Shown here: positions 54,607 to 64,000 of the stretch, in pieces
Layout: the number at the start of each line of letters is the position of its first letter
Position numbering within the stretch: position 1 is the first letter of the stretch
Notes under the pieces: generated by a model
Database searches by the model: none
What the model was told of the DNA's origin: nothing
The model's input: only the letters and a program-made list of their open reading frames with translations
Program-made: the position numbers and the translations under genes
Assembly: GCA_039707655.1 (NCBI GenBank)
Contig: CM077676.1
Location: 377,956,114 to 378,020,113 of the forward strand
From: Elymus sibiricus
Lineage: Eukaryota > Streptophyta > Magnoliopsida > Poales > Poaceae
Reading direction: 5' to 3'
Length of the DNA stretch: 64,000 bases

Positions 54607-55861
54607 GTCTATGCGTAGATGTATATGCACGAGTAGAATACAAAGAAGTTGTGGGCGTTGATGCTCAAATTGCTTACCTCTCTTGTCTTATTTGGATTCG
54701 GCGGTATTGTGGGATGAAGCGGCTCGGACCAACCTTACATGTCCTCGCACATGAGACCGGTTCCACCGACTGACATGCAACTTGTTTTGCATAAGGTAGC
54801 TGGCGGGTGTCTATCTCTCCTACTTTAGTTGAATCTGATTTGACAAAGGCGGTCCTTGTAGAAGGTTAAAAGGCAACTTGATTATCACCATTGTGGTTTT
54901 GCGTAAATAAGAATGGTTCTTATAGTTTGCCCTAGCAGCCACGTAAAAATTGCAACAACAAAGTAGAGGACGTCTAACTTGTTTTTGCAGGGCATGTTGT
55001 GATGTGGTATGGCCAAAACGTGATGTGATATATGTTGATGTATGAGATGATCATGTTTTGTAATAGGTTCACGACTTGCATGTCGATGAGTACGGCAACC
55101 GGCAGGAGCCATAGGGTTGTCTTTAATTTATTGTATGACCTGCGAGTCAATCATTAAATGCCAAGTAATTACTTTACTTTATCGCTATGCGTTAGCAATA
55201 GTTGTAGAAGCAATAGTTGGCGAGACAACCACGTGACGACACGATGATGGAGATCATGGTGTCATGCTGGTGACGATGGAGATCATGCCGGTGCTTTGGA
55301 GATGGAGATCAAAGGCACGAGATGATAATGGCCATATCATGTCACATATTGATTGCATGTGATGTTTATCTTTTTATGCATCTTATTTTGCTTAGGACGA
55401 CGGTAGCATTATAAGATGATCCCTTCACTTAATTTCAAGATAAAAATGTTCTCCCTAAGTATGCACCGTTGCGAAAGTTCGTCGTTTTGAAGCACCACGT
55501 GATGATCGGGTGTGATAGACTCTACGTTCACATACAACGGGTGTAACCCAGTTTTACACATGCAGAATACTTGGGTTAAACTTGACGAGCCTAGCATGTA
55601 TAGACATGGCCTCGGAGCACGAGAGACCGAAAGGTCGAACATGAGTCATATAGTAGATATGATCAACATTGAGATGTTCACCATTGATGACTGCCCCATC
55701 TCACGTGATGATCGGACATGGGTCAGTTGATGTGGATCATGTAACACTTAGACAACTTGAGTGATGTTGATTTAAGTGGGAGTTCTTTAGTAATTTGATT
55801 AGAAGAACCAATTATCATGAACATAGTCTTAATGTCTTTTGCAAATTAATGTTGTAGATCA

Positions 55862-56050
55862 ATGGCTCACGCTGCAGCTCCCCTGAATTTTAATACGTTC
55901 CTAGAGAAAGCTAAGTTGAAAGATGATGAAAGCAACTATGTAGACTGGGTCCATAATTTGAGAATTATCCTCACTGCTGCACAGAAAGTTTATGTCCTTG
56001 ATGCACCGCTAGGTGATGCACCCCTCAAGATTCGCTTGCAGATGTTATGA
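55862..56050 (+). pseudogene. Angela gag N-terminus
   Basis: Starts MAHAAAPLNFNTFLEKAKLK and continues through NYVDWVHNLRIIL and VLDAPLGDAP, the conserved Copia gag opening. At about 56020-56046 the frame is lost; the correct continuation (ADVMNVWQAHSDDYSIV) is in the next frame. The ATG at 55862 is the standard start for this family. Confidence 0.9.
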
Positions 56051-58287
56051 ACGTTTGGCAAGCACATTCTGATGACTACTCAATAGTTCAGTGCGCCATG
56101 CTTTACGGCTTAGAACCGGGGCTCCAAAGACGTTTTGAGCACCACGGAGCATATGAGATGTTCCAAGAGCTGAAATTGGTATTTCAGGCTCATGCCCGGG
56201 TTGAGAGGTATGACACCTCCGACAAGTTCTTTAGTTGTAAGATGGAGGAGAACAGCTCCGTTAGTGAGCACGTACTCAAATTGTCTGGGTACTATAATCG
56301 CTTGAATCAGTTGGGAGTTAATCTTCCGGATGAAGTAGCGATTGACAGAGTTCTCCAGTCACTGCCACCGAGCTACAAAGGCTTCGTGATGAACTATAAT
56401 ATGCAAGGGATGGAGAAGACGATCCCTGAGCTCTTCGCGATGCTTAAGGACGCGGAGGTAGAAATCAAGAAAGAGCATCAAGTGTTGATGGTCAACAAGA
56501 CCACTAGTTTCAAGAAGAAAGGCAAGGGAAAGAAAGGGAACTTCAAGAAGAATGGCAAGCCAGTTGCCGCTCCCATGAAGAAACCCAAGGCTGCACCCAA
56601 ACCTGAGACTGAGTGCTTCTATTGCAAGGGGAATGGTCACTGGAAGCGGAACTGCCCCAAGTACTTGGCAGATAAGAAGGCTGGCAACGTCAACAAAGGT
56701 ATATTTGATATACATGTTATTGATGTGTACCTTACTAGTGCTTGTAGTAGCGCCTGGGTATTTGATACTGGTTCGGTTGCTAATATTTGTAACTCGAAGC
56801 AGGAGCTGCGGAATAAATGGACACTAGCTAAGGACGAGGTGACGATGCGCGTCGGAAATGGTTCCAAGGTTGATGTGATCGCCGTCGGCACGCTCCCTCT
56901 ACATTTACCTTCGGGATTAGTTTTGAACCTGAATAATTGTTATTTGGTGCCTGCGTTAAGCATGAACATTATATCTGGATCTTGTTTATTGCGAGACGGT
57001 TATTCATTTAAGTCAGAGAATAATGGTTGTTCTATTTATATGGATAATATCTTTTATGGTCATGCACCCTTGGTGAGTGGTTTATTTCTATTGAATCTCG
57101 ATCGTAGTGATACACATATTCATAATATCGATGCCAAAAGATGCAAAGTTAATGATGATAGTACCACATACTTGTGGCACTGCCGCTTAGGTCATATTGG
57201 TGTAAAGCGCATGAAGAAACTCCAAGTTGATGGACTTTTGGAATCTCTTGATTATGAATCATTTGATACATGTGGACCATGCCTCATGGGCAAGATGACT
57301 AAAATCCCGTTTTCTGGTACAATGGAGCGGGCACGTGACTTATTGAAAATAATACATACCGATGTATGCGGTCCGATGAGTGTTGAAACACGCGGTGGAT
57401 ATTGTTATTTTCTTACCTTCACAGATGATTTGAGTAGATATGTGTATATTTACTTAATGAAACACAAGTCTGAAACATTTGAAAAGTTCAAGGAGTTTCA
57501 GAGTGAAGTAGAGAATCATCGTAATAAGAAAATTAAATTTCTACGATCTGACCGTGGAGGTGAATATTTGAGTTACGAGTTTGGTATGCATTTAAGACAA
57601 TGTGGAATTGTTTCACAGCTCACGCCACCTACAACACCACAGCATAATGGTGTGTCCGAACGTCGTAATCGTACTCTATTGGATATGGTGCGTTCTATGA
57701 TGTCTCTTACCGATTTGCCACTATCATTTTGGGGTTATGCATTAGAGACAGCCACATTCACTTTGAACAGGGCACCGTCTAAATCCGTTGAGACGACACC
57801 GTATGAATTATGGTTTGGCAAGAAACCTAAGATGTCGTTTCTTAAAGTTTGGGGATGCGACGCTTATGTCAAGAGGCTTCAGCCTGATAAGCTCGAACCC
57901 AAAGCGGAGAAGTGCGTATTCATAGGATACCCTAAAGAAACCATTGGGTATACCTTCTACCACAGATCCGAGGGCAAGATCTTTGTTGCCAAGAATGGGT
58001 CCTTTCTAGAGAAGGAGTTTCTCTCGAAAGAAGTGAGTGGGAGGAAAGTAGAACTTGATGAGGTAGTTGTACCTTCTCCCGAATTGGAAAGTAGCACATC
58101 ACAGAAAGAAGTTCCCGTGATGCCTACACCAGCCGGTGAAAGAGATAATGATGATGATCATGAAACTTCGAATCAAGTTACTATTGAACTTCGTAAGTCG
58201 ACCAGGGTACGTTTCGCACCAGAGTGGTACGGTAATCCTGTCCTGGAAGTCATGTTGTTAGACAACGGTGAACCTACGAACTATTAA
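56047..58287 (+). pseudogene. Angela gag C-terminus, protease and integrase
   Basis: In order: gag helices (QSLPPSYKGFVMNYNMQGM), a basic stretch, CCHC knuckle CFYCKGNGHWKRNC (56614-56655), protease with WVFDTGS (56758-56775), the pre-integrase HHCC-like part with HCRLGHIG and CGPCLMGK, and the integrase core with HTDVCGPM, a second Asp in LRSDRGGEY and a Glu in NGVSERRNRT. Downstream is the GKKPKMSFLKVWGCDAYV segment. The frame ends at TAA (58285-58287) where related elements read through, so this is a nonsense mutation rather than a natural end. The polyprotein normally forms virus-like particles and integrates cDNA. Confidence 0.95.
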
Positions 58288-59321
58288 GAAGCAATGATGA
58301 GCCTGGATTCCGACAAATGGCTTGAAGCCATGAAATCCGAGATAGGATCCATGTATGAGAACAAAGTATGGACTTTGGTGGACTTGCCCGATGATTGGCA
58401 AGCCATTGAAAACAAATGGATCTTTAAGAAGAAGACAGACGCTGATGGTAATATCACTGTCTATAAAGCTCGACTTGTCGCAAAGGGTTTCCGAAAAATT
58501 CAAGTAGTTGACTACGATGAGACTTTCTCACCCGTAGCGATGCTTAAGTCTGTTAGAATTATGTTAGCAATTGCCGCAGTTTATGATTATGAAATCTGGC
58601 AGATGGACGTCAAAACAGCGTTCCTTAACGGGTTTCTTAAGGAAGAGTTGTATATGATGCAACCGGAAGGTTTTGTCGATTCTAAGGATGCTAACAAAGT
58701 ATGCAAGCTCCAGCGATCCATCTATGGACTGGTGCAAGCATCTTGGAGTTGGAATATACGCTTTGATGAGGTGATCAAAGCTTTTGGTTTTATACAAACT
58801 TACGGAGAAGCTTGTATTTACAAGAAAGTGAGTGGGAGCTCTGTAGCATTTCTAATACTATATGTGGATGACATATTGTTGATTGGAAATGATATAGAAT
58901 TTTTGGAAAGCATAAAAGGTTATTTGAACAAGAGTTTTTCAATGAAAGACCTGGGTGAAGCTGCTTACATATTGAGCATCAAGATCTATAGAGATAGATC
59001 AAGATGCCTGATAGGACTTTCACAGAGCACATACCTTGACAAGATTTTGAAGAAGTTCAAAATGGACCAGTCAAAGAAGGGGTTCTTGCCTGTGTTGCAA
59101 GGTGTGAAGTTGAGTAAGACTCAAAGCCCGACCACGGCAGAAGAAAGAGAAAGGATGAAAGTCATCCCCTATGCCTCAGCCATAGGCTCTATAATGTATG
59201 CCATGCTGTGTACCAGACCTGATGTGTGCCTTGCCATAAGTCTGGCAGGGAGGTACCAAAGTGATCCAGGAGTAGATCACTGGACAACGGTCAAGCATAT
59301 ACTTAAGTACCTGAAGAGGAC
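58288..59321 (+). pseudogene. Angela reverse transcriptase
   Basis: Same frame as the preceding segment. It includes ENKWIFKKKTDADGNI, ARLVAKGFRKIQVVDYDETF, the catalytic YVDD (58861-58872) and the DLGEAAYILSIKIYRDR block of Copia reverse transcriptase. It is cut at 59321 by the solo LTR; the reading frame resumes after it with a duplicated AGGAC target. Confidence 0.95.
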
Positions 59322-61001
59322 TGATACGTCTCCAACGTATCTATAATTTATGAAGTATTCATGCCATGTTTATTATAATTTTGTATGATTTTGGTGCACT
59401 TTTATATGTATTTTATATGATTTTTATGGACTAACATATTGACCTAGTGCCCAGTGCCAGTTGCTGTTTTCTGCTTGTTTTTGGTTTTCCAGAAAATCCA
59501 TACCAAATGAAGTTCAAATGCAGCGAAACTTTTTGACGATTTTTTCTGGAAGGGAACAGACCCAGGAAGCTTCGGAGGAGCAGCAGAAGAGCCACAGGGG
59601 CCCCATGAGCCACCTGGGCACGCCTGCCCCCCCCAGGCGCGCCCTGGTGCCTCGTGGGCCCCCTGTGGCACCTCTTCGCGTGATTCCAACGCTGAAAAAT
59701 CATATATATTCAGAAACCCCCGAAAGTTAACCTAGATGAGTTTTTACGCCGCCGCAAGCCTCTGTACCTCCATGATCTAATCTACAGCCCTTTTCCGGCA
59801 CCCTGTCGGAGGGGGGAATCATCACCGGAGGCCATCTTCATCATCCCGGCGGTCTCCATGACGAGGAGGGAGTAGTTCACCCTCGGGGCTGAGGGTTTGT
59901 ACCAGTAGCTATGTGTTTTATCTCTCTCTCTTGTGTTCTTGATTTGGCACGATCTTGATGTACCGCGAGCTTTGTTAATATAGTTGGATCATATGGTGTT
60001 TCTTCTCTCTCTATCCTTGTTGTGATGAATCGAATCTTTTCCCTTTGAGGTTTCGTTATTGTTGGATTGAATATTTCAGATTTGAGAACACTTGATGTAT
60101 GTCTTGCATATGAATACCCGTGGTGACAATGGGGTATTATATTGATTCACTTGATATATGTTTTGGCACTCAACTCGTGGATTCCCGTGGTGACATTGGG
60201 GTAATCTATGCATAGGGGTTGATGCACGTTTTCATTATCTTTTCTCCGATAGAAACTTTGGGGTGCTTCTTGGAGTTCTTTGTGTGGATTGAATATTATG
60301 ATTATGAAGTTGTTTGATGCATATCGTATAATCAACTCACGGATACTTGTGGTGACATTGGAGTATCTAGGTGACATTAGAGTTGGTTGATGTGTATCAT
60401 ATGGTGTTATTTTAGTACAAACTCTAGGGTTGTTTGTGACACTTATAGGAATAGCTCAATAGATCGATCGGAAAGGATAACTTTGAGGTGGTTTCGTACC
60501 CTACAAACAATTTCTATCTTATGTTCTCCGCTAATAGGAACTTGGGAGTGATTCTTTATCGCACGTTGAGGGATGGTTATATGATTCAATTATGTTAGTA
60601 TTGTTGAGAGATTGCACTAGTGAAAGTATGAACCCTAGGCCTTGTTTTCAAGCATTGCAATACCGTTTGTGCTCACTTTTGTTACTTGCTACCTTGCTGT
60701 TTTTTTTATTTTCATATTACAAAAACCTATATCTACTATCCATACTACACTTGTATCACCATCTCTTCGCCGAACTAGTGCACCTATACAATTTACCATT
60801 GTATTGGGTGTGTTGGGGACACAAGAGATTTCTTGTATTTGGTTGCAGGGTTGTTTGAGAGAGACCATCTTCATCCTACGCCTCCCACGGATTGATAAAC
60901 CTTAGGTCATCCACTTGAGGGAAAATTGCTACTGTCCTACAAAACTCTGCGCTTGGAGGCCCAACACGAGTCTACAAGAATAAGTTGTGTAGTAGACATC
61001 A
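59322..61001 (+). mobile_element. Solo LTR inside Angela (1680 bp), same family as 5546-7251
   Basis: Runs TGATACGTCTCCAACG ... TAGACATCA with a perfect 5-bp TSD AGGAC (59317-59321 and 61002-61006). The body matches the LTRs at 1-1460 and 5546-7251 throughout. Confidence 0.95.
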
Positions 61002-61530
61002 AGGACTAAGGACATGTTTCTCATTTATGGAGGTGACGAAGAGCTCATCGTAAAGGGTTACGTCGATGCTAGCTTCGACACAGATCCGGATGACTCTAAG
61101 TCTCAAACCGGATACGTATTTATATTGAATGGTGGAGCAGTCAGCATGGTGCAGTTCCAAGCAAAGCGTCGTAGCGGGATCTACATGTGAAGCGAAATAC
61201 ATAGCTGCTTTGGAAGCAGCGCAAGAAGGAGTCTGGATGAAGGAGTTCATATCCGATCTAGGAGTAATACCTAGTGCATCGGATCCAATGACTATCTTTT
61301 GTGACAACACTGGAGCTATTGCCATTGCCAAGGAGCCCAGGTTTCACAAGAAGACAAAGCACATCAAGCGCCGCTTCAACTCCATTCATAATTACATTAA
61401 GGATGGAGACATAGAACTTTGCAAAGTACATACGGATCTGAATGTGGCAGACCCGTTGACTAAACCTCTTCCGCGAGCAAAACATGATCAGCACCAGGAC
61501 TCCATGGGTGTTAAATTCATTACAATGTAA
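61002..61530 (+). pseudogene. Angela RNase H and C-terminus
   Basis: Starts with DMFLIYGGDEELIVKGYVDA, including the RNase H YVDASF motif. One extra A near 61145 shifts the frame in the segment that should read GAVSW; the protein continues in the other frame with SVVAGSTCEAKYIAALEAAQ, a DNTGAIAIAKEP motif, KHIKRRFNSI and the ADPLTKPLP tail typical of Copia. Confidence 0.93.
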
Positions 61531-61550
61531 ACTAGATTATTGACTCTAGT

Positions 61551-61563
61551 GCAAGTGGGAGAC
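61551..61563 (+). other. Polypurine tract of Angela
   Basis: GCAAGTGGGAGAC directly before the 3' LTR start at 61564. Confidence 0.85.
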
Positions 61564-63330
61564 TGTTGGAAATATGCCCTAGAGGCAATAATAAATTGGT
61601 TATTATCATATTTCCTTGTTCATGATAAATGTTTATTATTCATGCTAGAATTGTATTGACCAGAAACTTAAATACATGTGTGAATACATAGACAACACAG
61701 TGTCCCTAGTAAGCCTCTACTAGACTAGCTCGTTGATCAAAGATGGTTAAGGTTTCCTAACCATAGACATCAGTTGTCATTTGATAACGGGATCACATCA
61801 TTAGGAGAATGATGTGATGGACAGACCCAACGTAAGCTTAGCATCAGATCGTATCACTTAGTTTATTTGCTACAACTTTCTTCATGTCAAGTATTTGTTC
61901 CTTAGATCATGAGATCATGCCACTCCCTAATACCGGAAGAATACTTTGTGGGTAATCAAATGTCACTTCATAACTGGGTGATCATAAAGGTGCTCTACAG
62001 GTATCTCCGAAGGTGTTTGTTGGGTTGGCACGGATCGAGACTGGGATTTGTCACTCTGTATGTCGGAGAGATATCTCTGGGCCCTCTCGGTAATACAACA
62101 TCGTAAAGAGCTTGCAAGCAATGTGGCTAATGAGTTAGTCACGGGATCTTGTATTACGGAACGAGTAAAGAGACTTGCCAATAACGAGATTGAACTAGGT
62201 ATGGAGATACCGACGATCGAATCTCGGGCAAGTAACATATCGCTGGACAAAGGGAATTTCATACGGGATTAACCGAATCCTCGACATCGTGGTTCAACCG
62301 ATAAAAGATCTTCGTGGAATATGTAGGAACCAATATGGGCATCCAGGTTCCGCTATTGGTTATTGACCGGAGAGGTGTCTCGGTCATGTCTACATGATTC
62401 TCGAACCCGTAGGGTCCGCACGCTTAACGTTCGGTGACGCTAGAGTAGTATTGGGATATGTGCGTTGGTGACCGAATGTTGTTCGGAGTCCCGGATGAGA
62501 TCTCGGACGTCACGAGGAGCTCCGGAATGGTCCGGAGGTAAAGATTTATATGTAGGAAGTCCTATTTTGGTCGCCGAAAAAGTTTCGGATATTACCGGCA
62601 GTGTACCGGGAGTGCCGAAAGGGGTCCGGGGGTCCACCGGGGGGGGGGGGGGGTCCACCTGCCCCAGGGCTATAGGGGGTGTGCCTTGGCCTATATGGGC
62701 CAGGGGCACCAGCCCTAAGAGGCCCATGCGCTAAGGAGAGGTGGAGGAGGAAGAGTCCTAAGGGGGGAAGGCACCCCCCTAGGTGACTTGGGGAGGGAGG
62801 AAACCTCCCTAGGCCGGCGCCCCCTCCTTGGAGGAGGGGCTAGGGCTGCGCCCCAACCCTCCCCCTTGCCTCCTATATATAGTGGGGGAGAGGGAGGGGC
62901 TGGACACACCAATTCCCATGCCCCGGCGGCAGCCCTACCTCTCCCATAACTCCGTTTTTCTCCTCAGATTGGTTCCGGCAGCGTTTGGCGAAGCCCTGCC
63001 GGCACTGCACCACCACCATCTCCACCACGCCGTCGTGCTGGTTGAGATCTCATCTACTTCTCCTCTCTTGCTTGCTGGATCAACAAGGAGGATACATCAT
63101 CGAGCCGCACGTGTGCTGAACGCGGAGGTGCCGTCCGTTCGGTACTTCATCGGATTGGATCGCGATTGGATCGTGACGAGTACGACTACATCAACCGCGT
63201 GATATACGCTTCCGCTTTCGATCTACAAGGGTATGTAGACACACTCCCCTCTCATTGCTTTGCATCTCCTAGATTTGATCTTGGGTGTTTCGTAGGAATT
63301 TTTTTGATTTTCATGCAACGTTCCCCATCA
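61564..63330 (+). repeat. Angela 3' LTR (1767 bp)
   Basis: Longer than the 5' copy because it keeps the 66-bp segment and has a long G-run (about 62639-62653) and a 12-bp local repeat (GGATCGCGATTGGATCG near 63156-63172). TATA box TATATATAG at 62874-62882. Confidence 0.95.
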
Positions 63331-63926
63331 TAATCTTCATCCCTTCGTTCGACGACGAGATCTCCTTCCCGACATCAATGTTGGTGTTGGAAGATTAAAC
63401 TTGTCTAGGTATGGTCCTTCAGATCTTGCTTCGTCAGATCGGTTTGGATTTTTCCTCATGGTCGCCGCGAGGAGTTTTGTCCTCGCAATATCTGTCCCGG
63501 CTGCTACATCTCGACAATGGTGATTCGTACTCTCGGCTCCCAGCGACGTTGACATGGTTGTTCGGTTTTTTGTCCCTGAAATACCGGTGTTGGTACTCCT
63601 GCCGATGTTGGTTGATTACTTTAATGGCTGCGTGCGTGCATCGCAGCCTTGGCATTGCGGCTCAAATTAAAACTATGGGAGAACCCTCATTGGTATTTAC
63701 AGGTCTGTGGTTTGATACCTTTGTTATTTTCCTACGTCTGCCGTCAGAAAAGTACAAGATTGTGTCATGGAAGAAGAAAGAGTTTGAAGATCTCGAAGAT
63801 TTGCTCGTTCCTTTTAGACTTTATTTTGTATTTGCTGTGGTCAGCTCATGTATCTCTACCATGTATAACTCGCTACTATAAATATACCATGGTATTGATT
63901 GCCAAAAAAAAAGTGGAGAAATAGGA

Positions 63927-64000
63927 GGCAAATCGCCTCAAAGTTTCTACATAGGTCGGCCATACTGACGGGCCATTAATAAATATATATAATTTTATTT
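63927..64000. other. Host DNA flanking the retroposon
   Basis: Short unique stretch after the right TSD, continuing the sequence that ended at 52743 before insertion. No feature seen. Confidence 0.4.

Larger units (their letters stand above)
52911..63330 (+). mobile_element. Angela/BARE1-type Copia retrotransposon, full length but defective
   Basis: LTRs at 52911-54589 and 61564-63330, both starting TGTTGGAAATATGCCCTAG and ending CGTTCCCCATCA, flanked by the 5-bp TSD TAATC (52906-52910 and 63331-63335). Gag, protease, integrase, reverse transcriptase and RNase H follow in Copia order. Coding is broken by a frameshift in gag, a stop at 58285, a solo LTR in the RNase H region and a further frameshift at about 61145. 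It cannot move autonomously. Confidence 0.96.
52744..63911 (+). mobile_element. Small poly(A) retroposon, split by the Angela element
   Basis: The two halves are 52744-52910 and 63336-63911 (about 740 bp together). A TSD of 15-16 bp, AAGTGGAGAAATAGGA, is at 52728-52743 and, after the A-run, at 63911-63926. The right half ends CCATGGTATTGATTGCC plus nine or more A. It contains no recognised coding domain; an open frame at 63411-63881 has no motif. The insertion point lies about 235 bases upstream of the start codon of the small minus-strand gene, in its promoter region. Confidence 0.82.

Noticed and set aside
63411..63881. 156-codon ORF as a host gene
   Set aside because: It lies wholly within the right half of the poly(A) retroposon and lacks motifs.

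Overview
The window looks like nuclear DNA of a Triticeae grass (wheat, barley, Aegilops or a relative). The evidence is a full-length Angela/BARE1-type Copia element (LTR beginning TGTTGGAAATATGCCC), several Stowaway MITEs with CTCCCTCCG termini, LTRs of the TGATACGTC type, Harbinger ends with TAA/TTA target sites, and GC-rich monocot exons. There are no operons, CRISPR arrays or prokaryotic genes. Most of the 64 kb is transposable-element DNA nested several layers deep. Many insertions can be placed to the base because both copies of the target-site duplication (TSD) are visible. All family names come from memory of sequence features; no search was run.

Layout: 1-7251, a non-autonomous LTR retrotransposon (5' LTR cut by the window edge) that landed inside a Harbinger transposase gene (7252-8635, minus). 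8639-10011, unassigned DNA with one small ORF. 10017-12395, a complete short-LTR non-autonomous retrotransposon with a 5-bp TSD and a GC-rich, internally repetitive body. 12575-15715, a 5'-truncated LINE split by a 2.5-kb Mutator-like element (12944-15466). 16167-17250, Harbinger-like DNA. 17900-26330, a T-rich composite with kilobase-scale tandem duplications, a 94-bp tandem array and a palindrome array. 26380-27715, a Copia LTR/gag fragment. 28655-29016, a Tourist MITE. 29890-31640, nested retroposons. 31669-32335, the end of a second Mutator-like element. 32664-38150, a CC-NBS-LRR (NLR) resistance-gene homologue broken by a frameshift and by a solo LTR in its second exon. 38640-39995, Harbinger and Stowaway DNA. 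40516-43417, an apparently intact 11-exon minus-strand gene for a single-pass membrane protein. 43528-47180, a Tourist MITE, a LINE ORF1 with a solo LTR in it, and a Gypsy-type LTR fragment. 47315-48775, a minisatellite with a three-unit higher-order period. 49363-50216, a retroposon with an 18-bp TSD. 50498-50655, a hAT-type MITE. 52029-52508, a small intact GC-rich gene. 52744-63911, a small retroposon blown apart by the Angela element (52911-63330), which itself carries a solo LTR (59322-61001).

Only two host genes look intact: the membrane-protein gene and the small gene at 52029-52508. The NLR is a pseudogene as read. The region is best understood as a few genes and gene relics among nested elements. 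The least explained structures are the palindromic-unit arrays (25036-25385 and 47315-48775), the GC-rich cargo of the short-LTR element, and the T-rich duplicated block.
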